DNA of 64,000 nt, from the NCBI GenBank assembly GCA_023079485.1, contig CM041085.1, positions 35,201,121 to 35,265,120 on the forward strand, given 5' to 3'. This document shows positions 11,021 to 24,220 of the stretch, piece after piece. The first letter of the stretch is position 1; the number at the start of each line of letters is the position of its first letter. Source of the DNA: Archilochus colubris (Eukaryota; Chordata; Aves; Apodiformes; Trochilidae). Below the pieces are notes generated by a model. It was not told where the DNA came from and searched no databases. It worked only from the letters and a program-made list of their open reading frames with translations. The position numbers and the translations under genes are program-made.

Positions 11021-13679
11021 TTTATATTACAAGCTATGCACTCCATAAATCTTTAGAAAAAGCCCTTGACCCAGAAAGAAGATGTTAAACTAAACAGCTG
11101 TAAGAGAAAGAATGATACGTGCAGGCTGCATGCAAAGGAAAGGTATGTAATACAGTTTGGACACCTTTAAGAAGATTTTCTCACTTCAGATAGTTAGGGT
11201 TGTTTGGGGGGTTTTCAAATGCAATTTCAAATTTCAAAAGCTCTTAATTTCAGGATTTGAAAGACTCTCCCCCCCCCCACTCATCTCAAGAGTCCTGCTA
11301 ACCTCAATAGAAGTTCTGAAAAACTGGAAAGTATTTCCCGACACTCAGCAGAACTCAGCACCTTTTATATACAAATATCCCAAAGCCCAAGATAAGGAAA
11401 TGTGTTACGCCTTCAATGTCATCAAGCAATTCTGAGCCTACATACCCTTGCCATGTGCACCCTCATATTCTACAGCTCAGCTAATCTTTGACTCCTACTT
11501 TTTCTAACCAGCAAAAACCTTTTGTAAACACATAAAGTTCTGGCAACTTCACTTATTCTGAGCAATGCCCTTCAACACAAATACTGTCTTTGTTTTCAAC
11601 AGCACCACTTTTAAAGTAGGACACTGTTGAATGTGATTATTTCATCTAAACAACTTCTAGAACAGATCTTATGATTGCCTATCACAAGTAACACAGTATA
11701 GAATCAGAATCTGCATTTTCATTTGAAAAGCCATTCCTTTCATAAGTTTCTGAGTCTTTTTTTGTCATCTCCCTGAAGTGGAAAACACCAATGTCCTAGC
11801 TGTGTGCACACTTACTTGAAATATACAAAACACAGAAATTCAGAATTACAATGACTGCAAACAGAAAATCAGACATCAAATATTTCCAACAACCAAAAGA
11901 AGCACAATTTCTTATGAGACTCTACGTTAAAACAACACAAATTTAGCAAAGTTTGGATCTGGACTTAAACTTCTGCTGTTGAGTTATTACAAGAGCCCCC
12001 CAATTTTGATACTTTAATATAATAAACCAGAGATTTGCTCCTCCTGTATTCCTGTGTTTGGGAATGCATAGTATGCATCAACATGGCACATGAACATTGT
12101 TGGGAATACATGGCTCTGGGATACAGGGTACATTTAATTACTGCACTTGTGGAAATTTTTGAACTGTGGTAGGAAAACAGATCAAACAACAGGTAAAAGA
12201 AGTTGAGTTGTTTAAGACTATTTCCTTTAACAGCTTTCATATTGTAATACAAGAGAACAGGGAATTGTTTGAGTAAGGATTTTATAGACATATATAGCAT
12301 CATAGTAATATTTTTTAGATGAAGCTCAAGGCTGATTATGCATGAAAGACAAATCATTCTCTCACCCAACAGAGGATGGTGTCTGCAGACCAGAATATCA
12401 ACAGAGAACTGTGGTAAAAATTCTCCAGTTGTCAAAGACTACATTATACATGGGCTGAAAACGAATGGATTTTGGTTCTAAATAGAGACACTCTTCCCAT
12501 TCACAGAAAATTAAATTTAGTCCAGAAAGGAGAAATATCAAGGATTCACTTTCTTTCTAAAATTATCTGACAGCTTCACTGTTAATGACATGCAGTCTGT
12601 CATTCCTCAGAAAATCTGTGAAAGCCACAGCTGCAGTGTTACCTGAATTTTACTAATGCACTGTTCCCAGAATTAATAAAACCATACGGATGGACCTGGC
12701 TTTAACAGAAACAACACCAACAGATACAAAACCTTTCATCCTGCTCACTTATGATACATTGCCAATGACTGTGACTAAAATGACAAGAGTACACATTAGC
12801 TATTCCTGTGCAGCTGAGTCAAGGATGTATATGCTAATACGACATTTTCTTAACTTTTGACTTTCTAGCTCTTCATCCGTAACATTTGTGCACAGATTTT
12901 GAAAAGGAACTTATTTACCTATAGAAAAACTAATGTCATTTTGAGGACAATTTAAGGTCTTAATTATGATTTCTTATTCTTTTGAGGCTATATACTATAA
13001 ACAGAGCTTTGCTGTAAGTGTTGAGGACCACAGATAAAATGCTATGAAGTATCCTCTACAATTAATTTTCTTGTAGATAAAGTGAAAAGTTGTATTGTTT
13101 AGTTTATCAAGCTGTATTTGTAACTAGAATTGCCTCATGGATTCAACACACATCTCTCTTAACATGCCAGTGCCATGTATTAGATACTTTTGTCATGAGT
13201 GTTTTTCACCGATAGCTTGAGCAAAGGCTTTGAAGAAACTGAGTATGAATGTGGTTCCTCTCAAAATGCCCATTTCTTTACACTGTTGTAGCAAGCTACT
13301 GATTGTAGCAAGATTTCCTGTTGGGATCAGAGACCACCTTCCATCTCAAAACAAAATGCTGCCTATTGGCTGACAAGAGGGAAAGAATAATATATCTCTA
13401 CTAAAATGGAAAATTTCTGCCTTGCTTTGGGAAATTCACACATATTTTACAATGGATACCTCACACTGCTTCCAATGTAGATGCAAAACCTGATACACCA
13501 GCCTCTAGCAGCAGGAAATATTTTCACGTTCTTATGTGCTAAACTTGGTTCAGCTTTCATAGAAAAATCTGTTCTCTTCAATGTCAGATTATGCAGAATG
13601 TAGATTGAATTAAAAATAATAGCAGATTATCTCAATGAAGAGAAAAAGATCCTCCTTTGTGGCAATAATTTCTATTTCA
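11021..13679. other. unique AT-rich DNA, no gene supported
   Basis: Includes a run of ten C (11,270-11,279) and a 156-codon minus-strand open frame (11,965-12,435). Its product is rich in Leu, Ser and Cys with no recognisable domain, no clear splice sites and no flanking partner exons. I treat it as a chance frame. Confidence 0.5.
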
Positions 13680-14340
13680 GCTTATCGGTTTCTGTCTCTG
13701 TTCTGAGCAATGTGATTGTCCATATGCAGGACCGATTCTGCAGCATTTTCCATGCTAGTCCTGCCCTGTAAGGACTCATCAAGGTGACCCTGCCTAGACA
13801 GGGCTGCTGGGCAGCAGGGAGCTGCTGTCTTCCCAAGGGCTTGGTCAAACTCCCTTGCAAGACATTTAATAAGGGTGAAAGCAGATGACAAGAACTTTTT
13901 GTCTTCCTCTGGCTTTTCTTGGCCTAGGGCAGCCCTTGAATTTACAAGGGCACCAGCTGCTAGAAAGGCTTCAAGAGAAGCAGAACTGAAGTATGAAGCT
14001 CCCCAGAAGGTGAATGCAGCCCTGGGCACAGCTAAGGAACAGACAGACATGTTGCCCAGCATACGTCTAGGTCACAAATGTGAAATACCAAGATTTCAAT
14101 TTCCCTTGGAGAAGCTCTGGACCCAGAGGGAATCTCTCTGACTTAACTACCAGCCCTCTCTCCTCTCCCCAGAATAATAAACAGAACAATGCTCCCCTTG
14201 AGAAGGGAAAGAAAAGAGAAAAGACTGGGGTAATGTTGTTTTGCCTCATCACTAAAGACTGAAGTGTCTTTAGGACTAAAGTGTAGTCCTGCCCCCCACA
14301 AGCAACTAAAGACAAAGCCCAGATATCCCTGCCTGGCAGT
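13680..14340. other. GC-richer block with open frames on both strands, unclassified
   Basis: About 660 bp stand out from the AT-rich background. Open frames exist on both strands: minus 13,682-14,062 (126 codons), plus 13,875-14,141 (88 codons) and minus 14,067-14,315 (82 codons). None shows a recognisable domain. The composition and double-strand openness suggest a decayed insertion such as an old LTR or retrocopy. I could not find convincing TG...CA ends or target duplications, so the class is left open. Confidence 0.35.
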
Positions 14341-15739
14341 AGTTCCTGTAAGAATGACCAAATTCAAATGTCCTATGTCCTTCTTCACTTTTTAGCACAT
14401 CTTTACCTTTAACCACAGGAAAATCTTTTTTTTTTTAATACTCTTGACACCAGAGGAGAATGGAATGAAGGAAATTACATCTGAAATAGCAAATGTAGGG
14501 GTTTTGAGTCATAACCCAGAAGCATCTTTTTATAGATGAAGACTGCAATCGTTTTGACAAGCTAAGAGTAGTTGGGTGTTTTTTGTGTAATTTGACTTAT
14601 CTAGGTTTGCTTTTTATAGATCTTTTTCCTGCCCACATGGCAACTTCTTGTTTACTGCCTTTTCCAATTTGTTTCCTTTTGTAATTAAAACATAAAAAAT
14701 TACAGCAGTGTTCAGTCATAAAAGCATAATATGGTTACAGACTTTATTAGTAGAGTTGCTTGATTTTTACAGTGGGAAAGCAAGAGAAATGAAAAACAGT
14801 TATTTGTTGCACCAGAGAAAATATGTAAAATAACCCTGAGTTTCTAAATTCTGTATTAGAGGCACTTCCATTTATGATGGGATGGGAATTGTTGTTTGGG
14901 CCTCTTTATGGCTAAAGAGTTTAATGTGTCCATGAGTATTTCTGTGAAATATGACATGCAATTTTTTCGGTGAACATTAGCACAAATAAAACTTGACAGA
15001 ATTATATGTTTGCAATAGGATAGTGAGCAAGTCCAAAATGTAGTTAAGACCAAACCATATTGATGTTAAAACTGAGCTACTATTTTGAAGAAAAAGCTTT
15101 GTATAATACTACAGTTCCAGTATGAAATATCACCTCCACCACATGTACCTCACATAAGCCAGCATTCATTCACAGAGAATAAAGAAGAAGAGAAAGCAAT
15201 CAGACTGTACAAGACACTGCTTTGCTAAGCTCAGCATATTGTTTCTAACACTACTGGTTATGTAAAAGCAATATTTGTTTTATACTTTCGGAAAATATTT
15301 GACTTGTTAATTGTGGAATTTGGTTTTGCCTGGTTTCAGTTATGTGACACTTGTTCTTGTTAAACTCTTACATCATCAGGTTTTAAAATTCTCTGACGGG
15401 TCAGAACATCCAAAGCACCTTTCCCAGGAGAGGGATCCATCATCCCTCAAATTCTCTTCTCTTTATTTAAATCAACAGTCTCACTTTTCAAGGCATTTTC
15501 TCCAGTTCTAGACTAAACCCTGTGGCTTTTATCTGATCCTCCTCAAATTTTCAACTGTTCCCAATCATGGCATCCCCATTCTTAAATCTAAGGATCACTT
15601 GTTCCTGCTGCATCCTCCTGGGAGTGCACAGGTAGTTGGCACGGGCCTCAGAACCCACAGATCCTTCTCAAGCTCACCACTTGCTTAAATGTAGTAGGAT
15701 ATCTGGGAGGTAGCTGTGCAGTTCAGCATTTATATTAAA
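14341..15739. other. unique AT-rich DNA, no gene seen
   Basis: No gene or clear repeat. Faint CR1-like similarity may begin somewhere after 15,600, before the recognisable old CR1 that follows. Confidence 0.55.
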
Positions 15740-16470
15740 AGTGCATTTTGTTTGTGATCTCAGTTGCTGAGAATGTTTGTGTCTCTGTCTGCAGTTACCA
15801 CCAATTTTTGTGTCACCCACAAGTTTTCTGATGGGTCACTTCCATTCACCTCCAGACCATCGATTAAAATGTGGCTTTGTACCAACATCTATGAAACTCC
15901 AATGAAATCACTCCCCTACAGCATAATTTCTCACTGGCAACAGCTTTTTTGACATCTGTTCAGTACATTAGAATGTCATAAGTTACGAAGTCATAGCCCT
16001 TGCAATAAATCATAGTCTATCGTTACTACCCAATTATATTCATCAACCAAATATGTCATTACGTCTGAGATTTAAATCACATTTGTTGACAAGATCTTCT
16101 TTTTATAAAGTCATGGTGTCTGAAATTGATTACTTTCTTGCCCTTTAAGTCTTTATTAATTTAATTGCATTGGCACTTTCTTGTTTTTGTCAGGAGTAGC
16201 TGTCAGGCTAACCACCATACAGTTACCTGGACAGCCTGCTTGACATTTTTAATCAGGAAAAGATACAATATTTTGCAACATGAGCTAGCAGCACTTCATC
16301 ATTATTGTTATTTCATTTTACCAGAACTTCCTCTGCCCCAAGATTCATTTGAAAAAGCATCAGCAGACTTTAGATCTCCTTATCTATTTCTATCAGGAGA
16401 TCTTATTTCAGGATTCTCTTCTGAATACATATTCTTGCATCTACTTATTTGGAAATATTTATGCCAAGTC
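15740..16470 (-). mobile_element. old CR1 LINE fragment, ORF2
   Basis: On the complement this aligns in order with the ORF2 part of the CR1 at 24,221-25,690. TTTTTGTGTCACCCACAAG matches that copy's TTTAGTGTCACTTGCAAAC. CATCGATTAAAATGT matches its AATCAACAAAGATGT. A block near 16,083-16,134 ending in a TTTATAAAGTCATGGTG-type string matches the block ending TTCATAAACCCATGCTGG. GTCAGGCTAACCACC and GTTACCTGG match the following segment. Similarity fades by about 16,470. Divergence is heavy, so this is an ancient insertion. The plus-strand frames at 15,764-15,952 and 16,165-16,497 are antisense chance frames. Confidence 0.78.
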
Positions 16471-19400
16471 GGCATTTCTGCAGTCCTTCCAAGTTAATAA
16501 GTGCTGGCAAGTCTGCATGTGAAATAAAATGTTTTATGTTACTTCCTTTCAAATAAAGAACTAAAATATTTATTGTACACTATTGATAATTTTGCTGCTA
16601 GATCTACCAATTTTGCTAGAGACTACCAAACTAAGGCTTTCTGTAACAACGGATATACTCATCTTTTTCTTCTTTAATTTTTTAAAGAAGAATTTTTAAT
16701 TTTTTTAATCCTTAATTTTTAATTTATTTTTTATTTTTTTCTCTAGAAGCCATGAATATTTATTTTAATTTTTAATTTCTTTCATTGGTTTTCCGTATTT
16801 GACAAATTCTAATTGATATTAATATTTACTTTTCCTTCATCTTATTAGTTATATTCTGCTTTCTATCTCTGTTTTTTTGTCTGTTCTAAACAAACTGCAA
16901 GCCAAAAGTGCCTTTTAACCAGTATCTACTATGGTCAAGAATGAGTTATGCTTCTTGAATAATCATTGCTATCAATTAATCCATCTCTGAGAATCAATTT
17001 TTCATTTCAAGAATACTTTGAAAATGTAATATTTATGTTTATATTTGAAAACATTTAAGGCCTGCACTGCAAGTTTAGCAGTCATATTTTGTAAAAATAT
17101 TACATTTTTATTGTGCTCAACTGAACATGTGCTGCATTTTCTACCACTTAATGCTTATGTAAGCAGTCACGCTTGTAAAATCTTACAGAATAAAGTGTCT
17201 TAGAAGGCAGGAACAAGCCTGGTGGTTTTGGCCTGTGGAGGCCCCTGCATTTCAAATTCTGATCACTCCATGACTACCTGCTGTCATTTTCAAAATATTC
17301 CTAAACCAGCTCCTACAATTCCATTCAATTTTTTTTCTTCTTCATCTTTCTAATTCAGCCTTGTCCTAAGTTCCATGAAGAACTTCAGCTCTATACCAGT
17401 TACTGTCAGGACTACAGTCTGGGGAATGTAGTTAATACCTTATTACAAATTAAAGAAAGTATGTGGACTTATTAAAACTTGTGAGCATAGAGGTAAAATC
17501 ATTTATAAAGAGATTTAACCCTGTGTTTGCAGGAGATGGACATGGGCAAACCCCATGGCATTTCCAAACTCTGCCATTCCAGAGGCTCTGCAATTTATAA
17601 ACCAGTCAGTGGTTATACCATTCAGCCAGCTAGTGTGAGAACTGATGAGTTCTTATGTGTATATAACAGACTCCTCCACCAAGAAATGAGAAACTTTTTT
17701 CTTGATTTCATAAGGCACTTTCGTGTCCACCATCCATAGTTCTTCTTGCCCACACTCACAAGCCATGAACCTCACCATCAGTGCAGCCTCAGAACAATTT
17801 TGCTTACCACTTTTGCTGTTTGAGGCATCATGCACAGTGAGGGTGGTCTATGACAGCGTATTTCAGTAAAGTGCCACAGCTGTTACAAGTCTGGGATGGG
17901 ACAGCACTCTATAAAATTAATTATAATTTTAAAAAGAAATAGTGCTTGTCGTGGCCCTACCATAGTCCCACGCATGAGGGAAGTGACTGAGAATAGGGCT
18001 GTGTCTCTGTACTTCATTAACCTGTCTCACATCTTAATCCAGGCTGAACTAAGCCCTGTGCTTGATTGCTTTCCACAATCTATGCTAATTTGTGTAGCTA
18101 GCAATTTGTGTGGATCTCTAGCACTGCTGTGTCGAAACAGACTGTGATCCAGCAATGCAGATTTCCTCCTCCCATTGCTATGCAAGGTCCACACAGCAAG
18201 CCGGGTGAATCGAGCATGGCTTCGAGTTTCTCTTTTAATCAAGTGCAATGGCATGCAGGACAGCAAATAATCCATCTGCACACTGTGTTTAAAGGAAATT
18301 AAAGCTTCCTGAAGAATGAAAATACATACACTTACCAACTGAATTTCAAGGATTATAATTATCCACAGTTACAAGCAAGACAAAAAAAAAAAAAAAAAAG
18401 AATCTCCCTTTAATTTTAACAAGATCCAAAGGTGAAAACAATCTGGGACTGAAATTTACTCCATAAAATGTGGTCCATCAGTTTTAATTTGTTTTTTAAT
18501 TACATATTTTTTAACAATACCTTGTATTTCCTAATCGGAGCAGCACAATCTTCAGGACATTTTTATTTTCCAAGTTGTGCCATTGATATCAAAAAAGGAT
18601 GTGAGTACTACAGTCTAGCAATTGACCTGCTTGAAACTGTAAAATGCATCTGAGACCACTAACAATTTGACCTGTATCAAAAGCAGTGAACAAGTGAACA
18701 CATGGTAAAGGACACCAACTTTCTGCTTTTTGTTTCAGTGTTGAACAACTTCAAGCTACATGGAAAGCCCCCAAAATAAGTTTCATTCGCAAGCTACCTT
18801 CAAGTGCAACATCCAAATTTCAAAATGCTCTATTTTAAGGTTTGTTGGGATGAGATCAAATCTCTGGTTGAACTAAACACACAGATTTGTCACTCTGTGA
18901 GTGAAGAAAATGAGAGCACTCAGAGGCTCTGACCATATGCCTTGGGAAGCACATCCTTACACAGCTACTCTCCAGCACTTGCGTGTTAGATCCCCGTGCT
19001 ATCAGCACTAAACTTCTCTGCACTATCCATTTGTTCTCTAGGTAGAAATCAAAATTAGGAAGGCACAGAATAGATTAACGCTTCCCCCAGCTACCTAAAC
19101 TACTGAGTTTTGCCTATCATGTTATTTAAATTTAGCATCTTATTAAATTAAGTCTCTGAGAGATGAAGTGACAGCCAGAAGGTCCTTGATACATCGTAAG
19201 CAGTGGCATACCAGGAAAAGAGTTGACAGCACTACTGTTCTTGGGAATATGAGCATCTTTAATTTACAGCCATCTTGCATAGGTTTGGTTTGATGCTCTC
19301 AACTGAGAAAAGATGTCCCCAAAATTGCAATCTTGTTTTATTAAATTCACAGTTTTCTGAGTTCAGTGTCAAGCTAGGATTCACCTAAGGCATTTGAACA

Positions 19401-20315
19401 CTTGTCTAAGAGTATTATCTTAGTCTGGCTGTGCTGTCCTATATATCAAAATGTCCATACTAACTGTCCATATAACTGATGTTATATGATAAGAAAGCTT
19501 CTGCTTACATATGCAATAAAGGTAGAGCTCTGTCTCAATCTTGAAGAGTGTGCAAATGTCTGCTTCAAAGAAACTCCAGATCATTTCAAGATGTGTTCCT
19601 TAAAGTTAATCTGTACTGCTGCAGATATACACAGTATTGGAAAAAATTTGGGAAGAGGTATTGCACTATGAAAATTAATATCTAATTCTTAATACTGCTG
19701 AGGTAATTACAATACTCCAAATCTGAGTTTTACACCAAGGATACCCTTCAGCTATTCTCAAAATTGTGGTTTTACCCAGGTTTACCTTCAATCTCATTTT
19801 GTTTTCTTTCCTAGTAAGATACAGCTGTACTTTTTTTGCAGTTTCCTCAGGTTCCAGGGCTACTTCTGAATATTTTCCTTGCAAAATATCAGGGCTCTAG
19901 TTTGAGGTGCCTCTTCCTATTTATTTTGGCTTTCATTAGTCGAAAGGTTAAGTTATCCTCTTCCTCTTAGCCCACTCCAGAAATTTTTGTGGGTAGATAA
20001 GAGTGAATTCAACACCAATTTCATATATTTTTCTCTTAGCTGTGGTAGGGTTCAATGAAGATCCATTAATCTCTTCCTTGTTAGTGGGAACAACTTTCAA
20101 AGTCTTCTGACTTACGGACAGTATTATGCATTCAAATCCTCTTTGTTTCATGGCCAATTGTCTATCTGCTCCTACATGGTCAAGCTACTTGATTATTATT
20201 TCTTAATTATAGTAAAAATGTGACGAACTATACAAAACTGAAGTGTTCTGGCATAAGCACTAACCTGAGTTGTTTATTTACTTTTTCTAGCAAAATGGAT
20301 CCACATCTGCCACTT
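16471..20315. other. unique AT-rich DNA with homopolymer tracts
   Basis: A T/A low-complexity stretch lies at 16,665-16,790. A run of 18 A (18,382-18,399) has no polyadenylation signal or gene-like sequence before it. Minus-strand frames at 18,027-18,338 (103 codons), 19,675-19,884 and 19,948-20,157 have no recognisable domain. Confidence 0.55.
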
Positions 20316-20435
20316 CTTCCACAGGAACAACATTTTGCAGGCTGTCAGATTTGCTGATGACACCACTCTACTGAACAGAAAAAAGCAAAAATGTGTCCTG
20401 CCAAAACCTATAAGAGTTTATCACTGCTCCTTTTC
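20316..20435 (+). mobile_element. small degenerate CR1 remnant
   Basis: The string TCAGATTTGCTGATGACACC translates as RFADDT, the reverse-transcriptase catalytic block, followed by TLL. It is flanked on the left by GCAGGCTG, and on the right by AAATGTGTCCTGCC, which stands where the later CR1 block coding before the hydrophobic C-terminal half would be after a deletion. The flanks are too worn for firm limits. I favour a scrap of an old CR1 on the plus strand. Confidence 0.5.
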
Positions 20436-20559
20436 ATTTTGCACATTTGCATATGTTCAACTTCAGTGATTTTAATTTGGCAGACATACCACAAAATTTT
20501 AAATCTGATAAAGGCTGGAGAGATGGCTTTTTAATATATATTGTTTTCTATAAAGTTTA

Positions 20560-20658
20560 CATACCTAAATTACTAACCAAAGTCTCAAAATTTCTTGAAG
20601 AATTTCTGAAACGTGTCTCTATAAGGCATTTCTAAGTGAAGTTGATGAAAAATGCCTC
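20560..20658 (+). repeat. direct repeat of about 95 bp, copy A
   Basis: TACCTAAATTACTAACCAAA through AAGTGAAGTTGATGA is repeated with small changes at 22,308-22,402. The longest shared stretches are AATTTCTTGAAGAATTT and GGCATTTCTAAGTGAAG. I do not recognise the family. Confidence 0.8.
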
Positions 20659-22307
20659 TTAATTGAGTTTGGGATTTTTGATATTAGATTCCCAGTTTCA
20701 CAGAGGCTTTGCAGGTCCCACCAAGTAGCAAAGCTCATCATTCTAAAGGGTCCTATTAGTAGGTCTGAATTCTTCTTTTTCAAATTCAGTGTTTTTACAC
20801 AGGCTAAAACCATGAGTGATGCTTTGCAATCATCACAGTCTTGCATGGATGAACCATACAGCACCTCTTAGGTGTCATGAGCCTTGGTCTCAGCACAGTG
20901 GAGAACAGATACTTTCTTCTACTTTCTTGTTTTGAATCAAATACAATAAAAACAACTAGACTTCCTTAAAGCAATCTAGCTGTTTTCTTCCCAAATGGTG
21001 CACTAAGTTGTCAGCATCTGACGTGTCAAGAATGTGAAAAACATAAAAGCCTCACCAGCATACCTAAAAAAAGCAGACTGAAAATATAGCTGGAGGGATT
21101 GGGTGGAGCAGGGAGACCCTGTGTGACTCCAGCTGACTTTAATATCTAACAGATGGGGCTCCACATCACTAGGTGCTTCTGTTGTTTAGCAACAATTCTG
21201 AAAGAATATGCTTTTTACTGCAGCTTTGAAAGTCTTTAATTTACACTGGGTTTCTAAGTGTGTTGCATTTGATTGTTTAGGGATATTTTTCCTTAGGTTT
21301 GAAGGGCTGTCTTAGTATTTCCAACAGCTGTTTTTCTAGCCACTCAGGACATAACAACAACAAAAAATGCAATACTAAAAATAATTATGATGATGCTCTG
21401 AAGATGTGCCACAACACCTACTTCTCTTTCAAAGATCAAAAAACACCATGAAATCATTGCTCATGCTATGTTATGTCATCTAAGTCCCCCACCCCATATA
21501 GAGACCTTGCAAGATGATACACTAAAAAGGAGCCATTCTGTGGACCTGGCATTTTTCCTGCATTGCTTAAGGAGATCAACAGTGTAAAGTTCTTGTTTCT
21601 CCACAGGTGCAGAAAGTGCTGACTACACACTTGTGGGTATCTGTTGATCTGAGGGGCACCAGGTAGAAATTAATACAGCAACTGGCTCGGACTCTCCAGT
21701 GGGCTTCATTTTTTTTTCTGTGGCTGAGAGTATCCCAAAACCTTAACTCACTCTTGTGAACTTTCTAATGCTTGCACAATACCAAAACTCTGCTAAGACA
21801 ACCTGTATAGCAGAGAAAAAGAAGGCATTTGTTATCTGTACAAGTGCATGCTGTGTTTCCAAATATTAGCGATCCAGTCGTGCTCATCAAGCCTGACATT
21901 GCATAATGTGACATGCAAAAGGTTGCCCCTGTTTACTGTGACCCAGAATCTGCAAATGACTATGTAGAAAGTGATTTGTCTCTGTGCCATCCATCTGAGG
22001 TAAGCTGGATTCTCATTTCATTGCAAAAGTTACATATTTTGCCTTGAAAAAAATGTCAGAATAGTTTCATTTAGGAAATATTTGTCATATATACATTATC
22101 ATATATCTGATTATCTCATCCTGGGAATATACAAATAATAATCAGTGTTTCATCACAACCTGTGTGAAAACAATACACAGCTGGATTCTTCCACAAGAGA
22201 GAAAATCTGATTTTCTTCAGCATGATTCTTTATCAATGGCCTCATTTGCTCTCATCCATGCTATGAAGGTGACAGAAACTTTCTTCCAAGGCACACTGCT
22301 GAGTTAA
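20659..22307. other. unique AT-rich DNA, no gene seen
   Basis: No coding segment or repeat recognised between the two copies of the 95-bp repeat. The minus-strand frame 20,619-20,864 overlaps copy A and has no domain. Confidence 0.6.
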
Positions 22308-22402
22308 TGTACCTAAACTATTAACCAAAGTCTAAAAATTTCTTGAAGAATTTTTGAAATCTGTCTATGGCATTTCTAAGTGAAGCTGATGAGAAACATT
22401 CT
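22308..22402 (+). repeat. direct repeat of about 95 bp, copy B
   Basis: Second copy of the repeat at 20,560, in the same orientation. It differs by scattered substitutions and small deletions (CTGTCTATGG for the longer GTGTCTCTATAAGG). The flanks differ on both sides, so the shared unit ends where stated. Confidence 0.8.
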
Positions 22403-24220
22403 CCTTCATCTTCATTACATTGCTCCAAATATTCTTTTTAACACACATATCTATTTTTCACACTTGATACCTTATTTCAGATATAATTATTCAGCTATTC
22501 AAGTTGGTTCTCTAATGGACTAAAGCAAAGCAACATCATTATTACTGCTAAAAGAAAAAAAATACAACTGTGATTTTGCTTTGGATATTAGACTCTTTCA
22601 TGCTGCTCAGAGCCTCAAAAGAATCCCAGACTAGTCCATTAGGGCTAAAAATATTTTCTTCCTTGATCTTCACTAGCTGTATGCAGAATAACTTTGAAGT
22701 CTTTGTTAAAATAAGTCATCAACAGCATAATGAACAGAGGTCCTCATTTCTTCCCACCAGAGTTAACCTTCCTGACTGTATTCTTTTCTTTTTCTGTGGT
22801 ACAGTTGGTATCATAAGGATATTAGCATTCTCATAGTCTTTTTTTTTTTTTTTCTCAAATGAGTAAGATGTATTTCATCTACCAAACAAACTTCTCCCTT
22901 AGAAAAGATAATGCTTCCATCTTGCAGTTTCAGTACAAACCTTGTAAGTTAAAAGACCTACTCATAAAACTCCTGTCTGTTTTTTCTTACTAAAATAAAT
23001 TGATATGCAAACACTGCAGCTTCTAATATCAGGATTTGCAGTTTACCTGAAAGAGACCACCTCTCTCATTTAAGAATTGTGTGCCTATATAGTTTCAAAA
23101 TTGTATATATAGATTCATATATATGCTGAGCTGAAACCTGTTAGGAGTACAAATCTCCTAAACTACAAAATATCTCAGGTTCTAGCAGCCCTGCTAGAGG
23201 TTTCCTCTAGTGGAAAAGTCTAAGGAAAACCCTATAGGCTTGGAAATGAGCTTGGGAGATCAGTGAGTGACTGGTATTGCTGACAGATTAATTGAGAATT
23301 AATGCAGTTCTGCCATAGTTTAGATGCTTGAAAGGGCATTTTAAGCTTAACCTGACCCAATTAAATATGCTTACTTACTCCCTCTCTCATATAATTTATA
23401 TTATATCACATGACTTATTTTAAAGCACCATGTTAGAGTCACATATCTATTTAATTTAGATTCTATTTTTTTAAATCCAAACTCTCTGTGGCACTGCAAG
23501 ATCAACAAAAATCACGCTTGGTGCTTTCTGAATTGCTTGGAAAGCCTAAGTAGAAAACTGTTTTCTTTGTCTCTTTATCACAGTAACATCTTAAAAAAAT
23601 TATGACATCTCAATATAGCTTAGCAAAATAAGTACTCGACATGAGTATCAGGGGCTCAGTTGGTATTTCTAGCTAATGCCTCCTCCTGATAAATTTTGAT
23701 GGGAACACTGTTAGTCTATCTAGAATAACCTTTTGTGCCCATTGCATTACAGCTGAGAAATTAAACATTTTCTACTACTGGAATCTAAACAGATGTGATC
23801 TAACTTGTCTAGGTATTACACACAGAAATAAAACACAGTATTGTACAACAGCCTATTACAGAGATAAAATGGTGCAATCCTGATAAAGTTATAGAAAAGA
23901 AATGTTATTCCACTATGAGAGTGTTTTGTGGATAAGAAACAAAAAAGCAACATTTATTTTCTGTGCTATAATTAATGGACAGTGCAGACTGCATTTTGGG
24001 GTTTTTTTAGGTCTATGTCATCTCTAGCTGTCCTTTGTTATTTTTTGCTGTGCAAACAGCTCTCTCCTTGAGATTCTCATTTGCTTTTTCCATTCCTTTG
24101 TCAACTAAGTTTGGTTTCCAGTATATATTCTGTCTCTCTTTTGGAAAGCCATGCTATGATCAGCAAAACGAGCATTTCTGCAAAGCATTCTGCAGTAATT
24201 TTAAAGATGGCTACACTAGA
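22403..24220. other. unique AT-rich DNA; possible worn CR1 at 22,560-22,790
   Basis: A T15 run lies at 22,839-22,853. Between 22,560 and 22,790 a few strings on the complement recall CR1, but the match is too weak to call. Otherwise nothing is seen. Confidence 0.5.

Noticed and set aside
11965..12435. 156-codon minus-strand open frame
   Set aside because: No domain, no splice context and no partner exons; the length is possible by chance in 64 kb of AT-rich DNA.
18382..18399. Run of 18 A as a possible retrocopy tail
   Set aside because: No polyadenylation signal, no gene-like sequence upstream and no flanking duplication.
19675..19884. Minus-strand frame with a protein-like product and nearby GTAAA donor-like sites
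   Set aside because: No convincing acceptor, no recognised domain and no adjacent exons.
20341..20375. RFADDTTLL as a possible domesticated reverse-transcriptase exon
   Set aside because: Only about 11 residues match and the flanks are broken; a CR1 scrap explains it better.
22560..22790. Possible old CR1 on the minus strand
   Set aside because: A few words match in order, but the similarity is too weak to separate from chance by eye.
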